From: Hypsibius dujardini
Lineage: Eukaryota; Tardigrada; Eutardigrada; Parachela; Hypsibiidae
DNA length: 23,061 bases
NCBI GenBank assembly: GCA_001579985.1
Contig: LRSR01014289.1
Span: 1 to 23,061, forward strand
Direction: 5' to 3'
In this document: positions 10,266-17,932 of the stretch, piece by piece
Layout of the letters: each line of letters starts with the position of its first letter
Position numbering within the stretch: position 1 is the first letter of the stretch
Notes under the pieces: model-generated
What the model saw: only the letters and a program-made list of their open reading frames with translations
Told to the model about the DNA's origin: nothing
Databases searched by the model: none
Program-made: the position numbers and the translations under genes

Positions 10266-12592
10266 GGACCAACAGACGGACCAACAGACGGACCAACAGA
10301 CGGACCAACAGACGGACCAAGATAAACAGACAGTTGGTTACCGTTCTGGTCCTGTGCTAGGTGTCTCCGTTGCACCACTCCATCCTCCACGTCAAAGCGT
10401 TGAATCTGCCGCGCACTTGGAAGCCGCACGATTTGTTTTCATTATTGTTGGACCCACCAGCGAAGAAGGATGTGATCATCGGCATTCTGCAGTTGAAAGA
10501 GGTTCGACTGTAGCCCTATGGAGCATATAAGGAAGACCTTAAAAGACTTTGTTATGTGGTTTTAGTTGGGTGCACTGGGACTGAAGATGGATGGCCAAAT
10601 CTGTCCTGACAACGGCGATCTTACGGAAATGGGCAAAATCTTGGGCAGTCTGCCGGTCAGCCCTCATCTCGGACGCCTGCTGATTTTCTCTTACGTCTTT
10701 GGAGTCCTTGGTGACGGCATACTACTCGGTATGGTAGAAGCTTTGCGGTGTGGGTTTCTTTTAAAAACGTGTATTTTATTTTAGTCCTCATTGTGTTATA
10801 AAATCTAAAATTAATGCTAAACGGGAATATGTAACTTTATTTGAATTAATATATTATATCGTTTGAATTGTTTCAGTTAAAAGTAAGTTGCATATATATA
10901 TTATTTAATATATTGCTTTATTTAATTTTTTCTCGTTTTGAAATTAGTTTGTCTTTGCGACAATTATATGGCTTGCAAATTGGTTTTTTTTGCCATTATT
11001 TACCGTGTCTTTTTTTCATTCGTCTTCTAGCTGCGGGGCTCAGCATCCAATCTGTGTTCGCGACGTCCATCAACACCGGCCGGAATCCCCTAGAGGACTG
11101 GTACGACCGGCGCATCATGTACGGTGCCGATTTCGGCTCGGATTCTGTCAGTCTCCTTCTCGCATGGGAGCTGTATGTGGCTGCTCGCGGCAGTGGACAG
11201 ATCCTGAACTTTGAGCAGCAACAGAGGTGGTGCGACGACCATTTGATCAGCTTCTCCCGGTTGCGCGAGGTTTGTTTGTTCGAGAGCGTCCCAGAAGTGA
11301 AAGCCTTCCAGGGACACCTGGACGCGTGTCTGTTTCATGCCAGCAATGCTGCTCATGCTGGTCGATTCTGTTTCATGCCAGTCGATTCTGTTTGCAGTTG
11401 AACCAGCTGAAAAGCGAGTTGCAGCTGCGATTATCTAACCTGGGAATGTACCATCCGGACCGGGGGGATATCGAGCAAGTGGCCGATGTGAAGGGCAAAA
11501 TGGACATTCTCCGGGTACAATTGCAACAGCTCTCAAATTCTTCCTCATCTTTTTTTGAATTGAACGGGTTTTTTTGTTTGCTGGCAGATTCTCCTGGCGG
11601 CAGCTTTTTACCCAAATTATTTCGTCCAAAAGCCGATTGATTCACGTTATGCAGCCGAGACGCTACCTTACGGAGATCCTCAGCTGACGGTCGAGGTGAG
11701 AGGCCATACCAAGCGAGAAAAACTACTCTGAAGCTCAATTGAAATTTTTATTGACTCTTTCTTTTTTTTTCTTTTTTTTTCTCAAAAATAAAACTTTAGA
11801 GATTTTGAAACTTTAATCGTTTAAACATTTGGGCGGAGAAACTAAAATCTGGCTCTTCACGGTACATGTAAGTTTTCAACATGCATTTGAATTAAGCAAA
11901 GTTAAAATAGTCTTACGCGTGCAATTTTAAACTGGTGTGGAAGGGTAACTTAAATTATTTTTATAACAATTAAATTTAAAGTAAAAATTTCAAAATTTTG
12001 TTGTTGCCCAATTTGAATGGGATTTATAAATGACTGTAAACACAACACGGGCTAAACGGCAGGTGAGTTTCGCTTATTTGTTTGGTGCTTGCAGTTTACG
12101 CATCTGCCTGGCAAAGATGGTCCTCTGTATGAGGAGCAGCTGCGCGCGCTTGTGGAGCATCCCAATGAGATTCCACCGGACATCATGTACACCACCGATG
12201 CCGCTGCTGATAAGTTAGTCGTAGCCTCTGATTTTCTAGTGAAGAAAAAAGACATTGGTGGTAACTTTCTTAAAGGGCCTACGTCACGTTCAGTCGTCAC
12301 TCTTTAAGTTCGGACAATTCCGCTGCACGGGGTGTGCATTTGGCCCTTCATAGGACTAGGTGAGTTTTTACGCTTAGAGTTGAGGGATCTACTTCGTTGC
12401 CGGAATGTACTATATTTTTAGAGGATTCCGAGATAAGCCAAAATACACTCCCATCCAGCCGCCACAGATGTACCGGGACCAGGTGGAGGCCCATGCAATT
12501 GCTGTCCGGCAGGAAGCGTCGCTGTCCAGCTTGTTGTAAGCCGCTCTGCATGAGTGATACCTCTGTTAGAAAGAAAGACAGACACACAGACC

Positions 12593-12625
<33 letters not shown>

Positions 12626-14459
12626 ATAGATAGACAGACAGACAGACGCGCAGGCAGGCCGGAAGGCAGAATGACAGACGGATAAACAGATAAACAACCG
12701 CAGAAACAGGTAGGTGGCCGTACGAATCGGCAGAGTGGGAGAGATAGACAGTCGACGGACAGGCATATAGACGAAGAGACAGCCTAACAAGCAGCCTGCT
12801 AGACATGAATTGCAAACGGGTTGCCAGAATGTTTCACAACATGCTTCAGTGCGGTTTTTATTAATGTAGCTTGGGCCGGCGGAGAGATCCTCGGAAGACT
12901 CCCGTAATCCCACCGGCTCAGGACTCTGCCCTAGATGCTTGGCGGATGCCTGGCGTCACCATTGCGAATGTAAGGCAGTAAGTATGCAATGTTACTTTTA
13001 CTTTTGTTTTAGCTGGGTGTTGTATTTTCCAGATTGAATCGGGTGACCGTATTTTCGTCCACACTGTTCGGCAGCAACCGGAGCTGCAGCTCTTGCATCA
13101 GCGACTGCAGACTTTGAAACAACAAGGGGTACCTCAGTAACTCGTTTTATGAGACACACCGATGCATATTCGTATTGCTACGGAATATATAGCATCACTT
13201 TGAGATTTCCGTATACAGAATTATATTATGAATTCTGTATTGTGAGTGATCAATCTCTTTCCAATCGTTGTAGCTACCCGCACTCGCGCAGATTCGCGCG
13301 GGGGATTTTGCCGTCGTCTGCCAGAATCCGGAATTTGTCGTGAAGCGAGTGCAGATCATCTCTCAACTTTCCGGAACGACGTATCGGGTATGTACAGGGA
13401 ACTGCAGAGAGGCAAGGAGACTGACGCTTAGATGCACAGACAGATAGACAGACAGACAGACAGACAGACAGGCAAACAGTCAAACAAACAAACAGAAATA
13501 CAGACAAAAAGACAGACAGACAGACAGACAGACGTACGGGCGGTAGGCAGACAGGCAGACGAGCAGGCGTGGACAAAGTACTTGACATTTTTTTACCGAC
13601 CGCTACAGTGCAGACATGTATATGTTGTTCAGCCAGATTTATTTCCTCTCACAATTTTATGTCGTTTCCTCACAGGCATTTCTAGTTGATTTTGGGGAAT
13701 ACGTTACTGTCCAAGAGCAGGAAATCCGTCAAATTCCATCCTATGCCGCCCAGACGCCTGCGTTTGCCTTCGAATTTCGCTTTGCGAACATCCACATTCG
13801 GTGAGTTTGTTGTTACACCAAATAAATCAGAGCAATCTGGCAGCTCAAGCAAGTGCCTTCCATCACCTTTTGATATGTGTTCTTCAGTGAAATTCGATTG
13901 AAAGAAACGTGGGAGTTTCTCAGTGGCGGCGTTCTGGAGGCGCCCGAAACAGGCTTTATTCAGCTTGAAGTATGCCAATGACGTTTCTGGGCTAGGCAAA
14001 CTTTTTCAACGTCCCTCCGAAATACATTCGTATTGGCTTTGTAATCGACAGGTGTACTCAGTACTGGGTTCAGTAATCCACGGGATCTTGCTGGTGAACA
14101 ACAAGGTGACCGGCTATCGAAATGTCAACTTGAATGACGAACTTGTTACGTTGGGTTTCGCCTGCCGGGCAACGGAGTCCTACCTCTCACAGACCAGCCA
14201 CGACAATCCAATTGGTCACTGGCAGTGCGGTCCCACCATTCGCATTGTGGACCTTCCACCTGGGTTCCCGCTTCTCAACGGCAATGCTCAGGTGGGAATT
14301 GTTCAGTTACAAACATGCAGACAGACGGACATGCAGACATACACACATACACACAAACAGAGAGACAGAGACCGACCGATAGAGATCGACCGACCGATCG
14401 ACCGATCGATCGACCGACCGACCGACAGACCGACAGACCGACCGACAGACAGACCGACC

Positions 14460-14499
<40 letters not shown>

Positions 14500-15643
14500 G
14501 GTGGACTTCTTTCCAAAGAAAAATGATCTCTTTGAGTTACAGAGGCAGGAGCTTCATGGCCCGTATACACCGCTGGTATGCCAGTTTCGCTCGTTTATTC
14601 AACAGTGGCAATCTTGGTAAGGAAGACCGTCTGAGGGTCCCGCTGACAATTTTCTTTCCCAGTTCAGCACTTGGTTTTTTTTTATATCGTCAAGTTGAAG
14701 ACAAAGCGTTTTCAGTGGCAGTGCGGTTGTTGTTATAGCCATGTGCGCTGCTCAGTGGACAGCGTGAACCATCGGATTTTGGATGGCCGCCCGGAAATGG
14801 GCGAGATAACTCAGCGTATCTTGGTTGCGTCGGTGGTGGAGCGGTCGGAGAAAAGCTCTGACAAGCTGGTGCTAAGACATTCCACCGTTCTTCCGCGGCA
14901 GCCGGGCATGCTGGCCGTTTTGATCACCTTGTTTGCACCCTGCGTCCAGCTCAAGTAAGTCCACTTCGTCTCTCTGTCTGTGTCTGCCTGTCTGTCTGCC
15001 TGCCTTTTTGTCAGTTTATCTATTGGTCCGCCATTTCTTGCATCTCTATGTGTATCTCGACATCTTTGCGTTTTCCTTATTTATTTTTTTATTGTCTGGT
15101 CAGTCGTATGGGATGTTATTGCACGATGTGCAGTTTTCTATCAGAAGTGCTACAGTTCTTATATTCCACTGAGTTTTTTTTTTCATGCAGGGCTTTACCA
15201 GGCGTTTCCACCGACGGTTATGTCGGTGCGATGGCCGGAGTTGGTTTCGCAGCCTCTAAAGATGGCAAGAAGGCTCTTTCGCTGTATCCGGAGCATGACC
15301 TGCGGGCATCCTTCGATGTGGTCCTAACTCCGTCCGATGTCGATGCGGTACGTTTTTTGCCTCAGGTTTGTTGCCCCTGACACGAAACATCGTATCCATC
15401 CTGTTTACTGCAGATTGATGGACTTCGTTTAATGATTAACACGCTCATCAAAGGCATTGCCGACTTCAAGCCGAGGCCTGGTGTGCGTAATATTCCTACC
15501 GCGCAGTTTGGCAATCTTGTCATCATGCAAAAAAATTGTCACGATTTGCTGTTCGAGTAAGTAAGCAAACTACTTTGTGTGGAATGCGACGTCCTGGTAT
15601 CGATTGTTTCTGCGAGTTGGACCGGTAAACAGATTGACTGGCA

Positions 15644-15678
<35 letters not shown>

Positions 15679-16293
15679 ACAGACAGACAGGCAGACAGGC
15701 AGACAGACAGGCAGACAGGCAGACATACAGACAGACAGACAGGCAGGCATGAAGGTGGACAAACAAATACGTAATCTATGATTCAGACGAAGTGGAAGAC
15801 CTCTATATATATATTTTGTTGATTTTGATCTTTAGGATTCTGTTGCGGCCGCGGAAGCAATGCCCCGACTTCAGCAAGCGTGAGTTCGCCGCCAATTTCA
15901 CGTGGAGCATGAAGGACAGGCCATTGCAGAACACCGGCATCACTGATGTGATGCTGCAACCGCTCTATTTGACCGATCTGCCGAACCAGAAGCGCCTGTT
16001 AGAACGAGATGAACTCCACGATGCCATGCTGCGACTGCACCAGGAGGCCATCAGGTGAGAAGAGAAAAGATCTGTCGCGAATGAAAGCAGTCCATAGGAT
16101 ATCTTTACGGATAATTCTGTTTTGCAGGTCTTTCTCAGATCCCGCGGCTGCCAGTTTGGGGGATAGAATCAGCATGGACTGCGAGATTTGCCGGTACCAC
16201 TTCAAGCGCCGACAGGACATTGCCGTGCATATTCACTCGCCCGAGCATAAGCAAAGGCTCCGAGAGAGGCACGCGGAGCTGGGATGCTTTTGA
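6190..16293 (+). CDS. TDRD9: TDRD9/spindle-E type DExH helicase with Tudor domain and C-terminal zinc finger (complete)
   Basis: This is a putative ATP-dependent RNA helicase of the germline piRNA pathway; TDRD9 and spindle-E are known to act with PIWI proteins in nuage to silence transposons. Thirty-three exons join without a frame break into 1550 codons plus stop, slightly longer than mouse TDRD9 and fly spindle-E (about 1400). The order is acidic N-terminus, two RecA domains, HA2/OB region, linker, Tudor domain, TDRD9-specific C-terminal region, and C2H2 zinc finger. Key motifs are GQTGTGKT (236-243), DEVH (341-344), SAT (374-376) and QRKGRTGR (584-591). The ATG at 6190 has G at -3 and G at +4. 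Intron phases are mixed (18 phase 0, 3 phase 1, 11 phase 2). Eight introns carry GACA/TGTC arrays. The assignment rests on motif order and family-typical phrases in the C-terminal half. Whether it is the TDRD9 or spindle-E orthologue needs a tree. Confidence 0.93.
6391..6790 (+). other. Intron 1 of the TDRD9-like gene
   Basis: A 400-bp phase-0 intron, AT-rich, with a run of TATAAT-like alternations near 6500-6540 that could form an imperfect hairpin. The open frame at 6613-6843 only extends the exon 2 frame backwards and is not coding upstream of the acceptor at 6790. Confidence 0.65.
7220..7575 (+). other. Intron 3 of the TDRD9-like gene
   Basis: A 356-bp AT-rich intron with a GTAAGT donor and TTTCAG acceptor. 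I see nothing else in it. Confidence 0.65.
7856..8855 (+). other. TDRD9: TDRD9-like exons 5-8: RecA1 ATPase domain
   Basis: Exons are 7856-8095, 8353-8475, 8547-8627 and 8691-8855. They carry motif I GQTGTGKT, motif Ia TQPRRLAAY, VGYHVG, motif Ib-like CTTAIFLKIAGG, motif II LDEVHERG and motif III MSATMN. The intron between exons 6 and 7 splits motif II between DE and VH. All residues needed for ATP binding and hydrolysis are present, so the protein should be an active ATPase. Confidence 0.93.
8162..8230 (+). repeat. (GACA)n array in intron 5 of the TDRD9-like gene
   Basis: About 13 near-perfect GACA units, ending in GATGGACA variants. Confidence 0.95.
8932..10028 (+). other. TDRD9: TDRD9-like exons 9-13: RecA2 helicase C domain
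   Basis: Exons are 8932-9032, 9094-9167, 9231-9288, 9592-9740 and 9829-10028. They encode VGAVLMFLPGMPDI, motif V STNVAESSVTIP followed by VIDFGLTK, and motif VI QRKGRTGR. Exons 10 and 11 are short (74 and 58 nt). The exon 12/13 junction falls between motif V and VIDFG. The introns before exon 12 and after exon 13 carry oppositely oriented tetranucleotide arrays. Confidence 0.9.
9320..9535 (+). repeat. Degenerate (TGTC)n array in intron 11 of the TDRD9-like gene
   Basis: A short pure TCTG run at 9330-9345 is followed by about 190 bp of diverged TGTCTGCC/TGTTTGTC. Its orientation is opposite to the arrays in introns 5 and 13. Confidence 0.88.
10084..10330 (+). repeat. Compound (GACA)n array and 12-bp minisatellite in intron 13
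   Basis: Two GACA runs (about 10146-10182 and 10216-10264) are followed by exactly five identical copies of the 12-mer cagacggaccaa at 10261-10320. The array fills most of the 332-bp intron and stops about 30 bp before the acceptor. Confidence 0.97.
10361..11695 (+). other. TDRD9: TDRD9-like exons 14-18: HA2 and OB-like region
   Basis: Exons are 10361-10501, 10566-10728, 11031-11269, 11398-11514 and 11588-11695. The segment reads SPLHHSILHVKALNL, then GALGLKMDGQICPDNGDLTE with LGSLPVSPHLGRLL, as in the winged-helix/ratchet (HA2) part of DEAH helicases. It ends with ILLAAAFYPNYFV, matching the conserved start of the OB-like fold. The exon 14 donor is again GTTCGA. Intron 16 (11270-11397) stays open in frame for 42 codons before a stop formed across the acceptor. 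Confidence 0.88.
11361..11393 (+). repeat. 20-bp tandem duplication at an intron 3' end
   Basis: gtcgattctgtttcatgcca is followed at once by a partial second copy (gtcgattctgttt) that leads into the true acceptor at 11396-11397. Each copy could supply a CAG-like acceptor context, which leaves a decoy site 17 bp upstream. Confidence 0.85.
11696..12094 (+). other. Intron 18 of the TDRD9-like gene
   Basis: A 399-bp intron with a GTGAGA donor, an internal T-rich tract at 11756-11782 and an AT-rich second half. No repeat array or coding signal was seen. Confidence 0.65.
12095..13128 (+). other. TDRD9: TDRD9-like exons 19-23: linker and pre-Tudor region
   Basis: Exons are 12095-12213, 12294-12359, 12422-12535, 12870-12969 and 13033-13128. 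Only short parts are family-like (SARGVHLALHRTRGF; DRIFVHTVRQQPELQLLHQR). Exon 20 could instead start at 12309, because both acceptors keep frame and differ by five residues; I prefer 12294 for its CAG. The ends of exons 21 and 22 were chosen by frame closure. Confidence 0.75.
12574..12705 (+). repeat. (GACA)n array in intron 21
   Basis: A pure GACA run (12597-12626) has diverged flanks (GATA, GACGCGCAGGCAGGC). It begins about 40 bp after the donor. Confidence 0.93.
13274..13969 (+). other. TDRD9: TDRD9-like exons 24-26: Tudor domain
   Basis: Exons are 13274-13387, 13676-13800 and 13888-13969. The Tudor core runs from AGDFAVVCQ (about residue 1048) through TYRAFLVDFGEYVTV to IPSYAAQTPAFAFEFRFANI (about 1118). 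It follows the classic order of strand, Val-Asp-Phe/Tyr-Gly turn, and downstream Pro-rich end. Tudor domains of this family bind symmetrically dimethylated arginines on PIWI proteins. The aromatic cage seems only partly preserved by eye, so binding is inferred from the family. Confidence 0.88.
13436..13565 (+). repeat. (GACA)n array in intron 24
   Basis: Two pure GACA runs are separated by CAAACAAACAAAC-like and GACAAAAAGACA variants. Confidence 0.93.
14318..14502 (+). repeat. Compound GACA/GACC/GATC array in intron 27
   Basis: The array begins with ACACATACACACA, then GACCGACCGATCGACCGATC units, then a pure (GACA)n run at 14461-14500. It ends about 40 bp before the exon 28 acceptor. Confidence 0.95.
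14967..15012 (+). repeat. Short (TCTG)n array in intron 29
   Basis: TCTCTCTGTCTGTGTCTGCC and following, inverted relative to the arrays in introns 27 and 31. Confidence 0.88.
15641..15752 (+). repeat. (GGCA)n then (GACA)n array in intron 31
   Basis: Seven or more GGCA units from about 15649 are followed by mixed GACA and GGCA units. The G/A switch between blocks suggests spread of a point variant by slippage. Confidence 0.95.
16128..16293 (+). other. TDRD9: TDRD9-like exon 33: C-terminal U1-like C2H2 zinc finger
   Basis: The last 55 residues contain C1514, C1517, H1530 and H1536 in the spacing C-x2-C-x12-H-x5-H, within CEICRYHFKRRQDIAVHIHS and PEHKQRLRERH. This is the U1/matrin-like finger spacing, commonly found in proteins that bind double-stranded or structured RNA. 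The finger lies six codons into its own exon's folded part and ends 22 codons before the stop. It is not part of the domain set usually quoted for TDRD9. It may be a lineage trait or an overlooked family feature. Confidence 0.85.
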
Positions 16294-17220
16294 GGGCCAC
16301 CGGAACCGTTGTCTTTATAACGAATCTCATTTTTTGTCATCACCTCGTCACTAGCATGCTCAAGCGCGGGTAGATAACTACGAAGCCAGTTTTCGTTTGG
16401 CTTGGCTTATTCTCGGCGAGTTGCTGTCTCAAATTCCTGTGCTTTCTGGTTTGATTCCTAGTTTAACAGAGATTCTTGTGCGATGTTTCCAACACTGGAA
16501 CTTCCATTTTTTGTGTCTTTGAACTTAGCTGTGACTATTCGCCTTAGCATTGAGATTATTTTATTTTCCTCCAGAACAAAACTTATGATTTCGTTCACAA
16601 GAATGATGGAGCTGGTGAATAATGCTGACGCATCGATGCAAAAAACTGATCCCTGAACCGCCAAAATGTTATGTGGGAAGATTTGCCTGTAGGCAAGGTT
16701 CACAAGGGTCGGCCAGTTGTGCTGGTGCGGCGACCCTTGATGGGGGCACTCGCTCCAGCAGCGGAGCTAATTTGCTAATAAAATTTTTACTTAACCGGAA
16801 TAATAAGCTTGCGGCCGCGCAGTACCTTACGACAGTGCACTGCCAATATGACAAATGTCTGCAGCCCCGAGCGCACGGTGTGCAGCTTCGTCATGCATCT
16901 TGGTACGCATGTGTCTCATTGACGGCAAAAAGGGTTGCAGTTCGTTTCCGTTCTTGACATGTTACGCGAAGAAGTCTTGAACCGTTGTACACAGACGTGC
17001 TAGACAACACGTCAGGCTGGTCAGAGGTAGACCATTATGATAAACCGCAGCAACGAAGGTACCCTCGAATACGTAACAGTTTCTCGGATTAAAAATTGAG
17101 CAGTGTAATCCGCATAAACAATTTCCTTATTGAGGGCAAGTTCATTTGACAATGAAATTTTCCTGTTAAAAAAATTCTGCATAGTGCTTAATCATCTGAT
17201 GTCTTCGGTCTCATGTAGGA
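16294..17220. other. Helicase 3'UTR and intergenic region
   Basis: About 0.9 kb without a convincing gene. It holds the AATAAA at 16777. The open frame at 16622-16957 has no recognisable domain or splice context, and I treat it as noncoding. Confidence 0.6.
16777..16782 (+). terminator. Candidate polyadenylation signal AATAAA
   Basis: A canonical AATAAA lies 484 bp past the stop of the helicase gene, on the same strand, and is the first one I noticed in the downstream region. It would give a 3'UTR of roughly 500 bp. No transcript evidence is available. Confidence 0.4.
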
Positions 17221-17228
17221 TATAAAAG
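17221..17228 (+). promoter_or_regulatory. TATA box of the chitin-binding pseudogene
   Basis: TATAAAAG sits 79 bp upstream of the start codon at 17307, a normal distance for a TATA-driven gene with a short leader. It suggests that the ancestor was a strongly or developmentally regulated gene and that the promoter has not decayed. Confidence 0.65.
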
Positions 17229-17306
17229 ACGACGAAACGCTCAATTTCTACATCAAATTATTCGCAATCACTCTTAGCTACATTTCCAGCCTTTCTCAAT
17301 CCGACA

Positions 17307-17932
17307 ATGCAGTTTCTGGTCGTACTCATCCTGATGGGAGCGGCTGCGGCTGATACCAACAAATTTGGCGGCTAATTCGTGTGGGACCTCCTCAAACCCG
17401 CTTTGAGCGCGTCGGAAATTCAGACCATCGTTGGATTCCGTGACGCCGGTTATTCCATGTTCCATATCATTCCGCTCACCAAGTTCTCGTGTGAATCCAA
17501 GGCCCAATCGGAGTACTACGCTGACATGAAGACACAATGCCAGGTGTTCCATTGTTGCGACCAGGCGGGGAACCAGACGTCCTACCTACGTAAACCAGAC
17601 TATTTTCAACCAAATCACTTTGGTTTGTGACTCGTGGTACAACGTCGAGTGCAGCCGGTAAGTCACTTCAATCGGATCATTTCGTCTGATCTATCTCACG
17701 GGGTACTGGTCTTCCTTACAGATCCAATGACGTTGAGGACTATGCAAACTCGCGTCTCTACACCGACCTTCCTCTATTCGATTCCCCTCCGAAGGATTAC
17801 ATTTCTCCCTCGCAACTGGTGGAGATGAAGAACCAGGGCGTGGTTGCACAGCAAATCAGCTCCGCTGCTGGAGAAAGGGCCTCTGTGAAGGGTCGTCGCA
17901 TCCCCAACACCACTATCTGCTGCCTACTGTGA
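17307..17932 (+). pseudogene. Secreted type-2 chitin-binding (peritrophin-A) protein, broken by a stop and a frameshift
   Basis: Two exons, 17307-17657 and 17722-17932, have intact GTAAGT and TTACAG junctions. The reading begins with a signal peptide (MQFLVVLILMGAAAADTNKF), then a short helical segment (FVWDLLKPALSASEIQ), then a chitin-binding type-2 domain. Its landmarks are FSCESKAQSEYYADM, TQCQVFHCC, and, in another frame, QTIFNQITLVCDSWYNVEC. Exon 2 continues to a stop at 17930-17932. Two lesions interrupt it: an in-frame TAA at 17373-17375 directly after the signal peptide, and a frameshift near 17589-17593 where the fourth domain cysteine should be. Such proteins normally bind chitin in cuticle or gut lining. 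Promoter, splice sites and both flanks look undecayed, so inactivation is recent, or the lesions are sequence errors. Confidence 0.82.

Larger units (their letters stand above)
14052..16054 (+). other. TDRD9: TDRD9-like exons 27-32: conserved C-terminal region
   Basis: Exons are 14052-14291, 14543-14616, 14739-14954, 15191-15347, 15414-15556 and 15836-16054. Phrases such as VYSVLGSVIHGILLV, ESYLSQTSHD, VLPRQPGMLAVLITLFAP, GAMAGVGFAASKDGKK and LYPEHDLRASFDVVLT match the region downstream of Tudor that is specific to TDRD9/spindle-E. This is the strongest reason for choosing that family over other DEAH helicases. Exons 30 plus 31 total 300 nt and could be skipped without shifting frame. Confidence 0.88.

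Noticed and set aside
10033-10429. Minus-strand open frames rich in VCLSVCLS or VRLLVRLL
   Set aside because: They are translations of the GACA tetranucleotide and 12-bp arrays. They lack starts, codon bias and any splice or domain context. The same applies to similar frames at 8000-8270, 12348-12913, 13274-13588, 14307-14570, 15523-15766 and 20328-21107.
13436-13565. Possible CRISPR-like regular repeat
   Set aside because: The unit is four bases with no spacers, in a spliced animal gene; it is a microsatellite.
16622-16957. 111-codon plus-strand open frame after the helicase gene
   Set aside because: Overlaps the likely polyadenylation signal of the helicase gene and has no domain, signal peptide or coding-like pattern.
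17307-17932. A functional gene using an extra intron to remove the TAA
   Set aside because: No GT donor before and AG acceptor after the stop restores frame while keeping the signal peptide and the conserved downstream segment, and the second lesion would remain.
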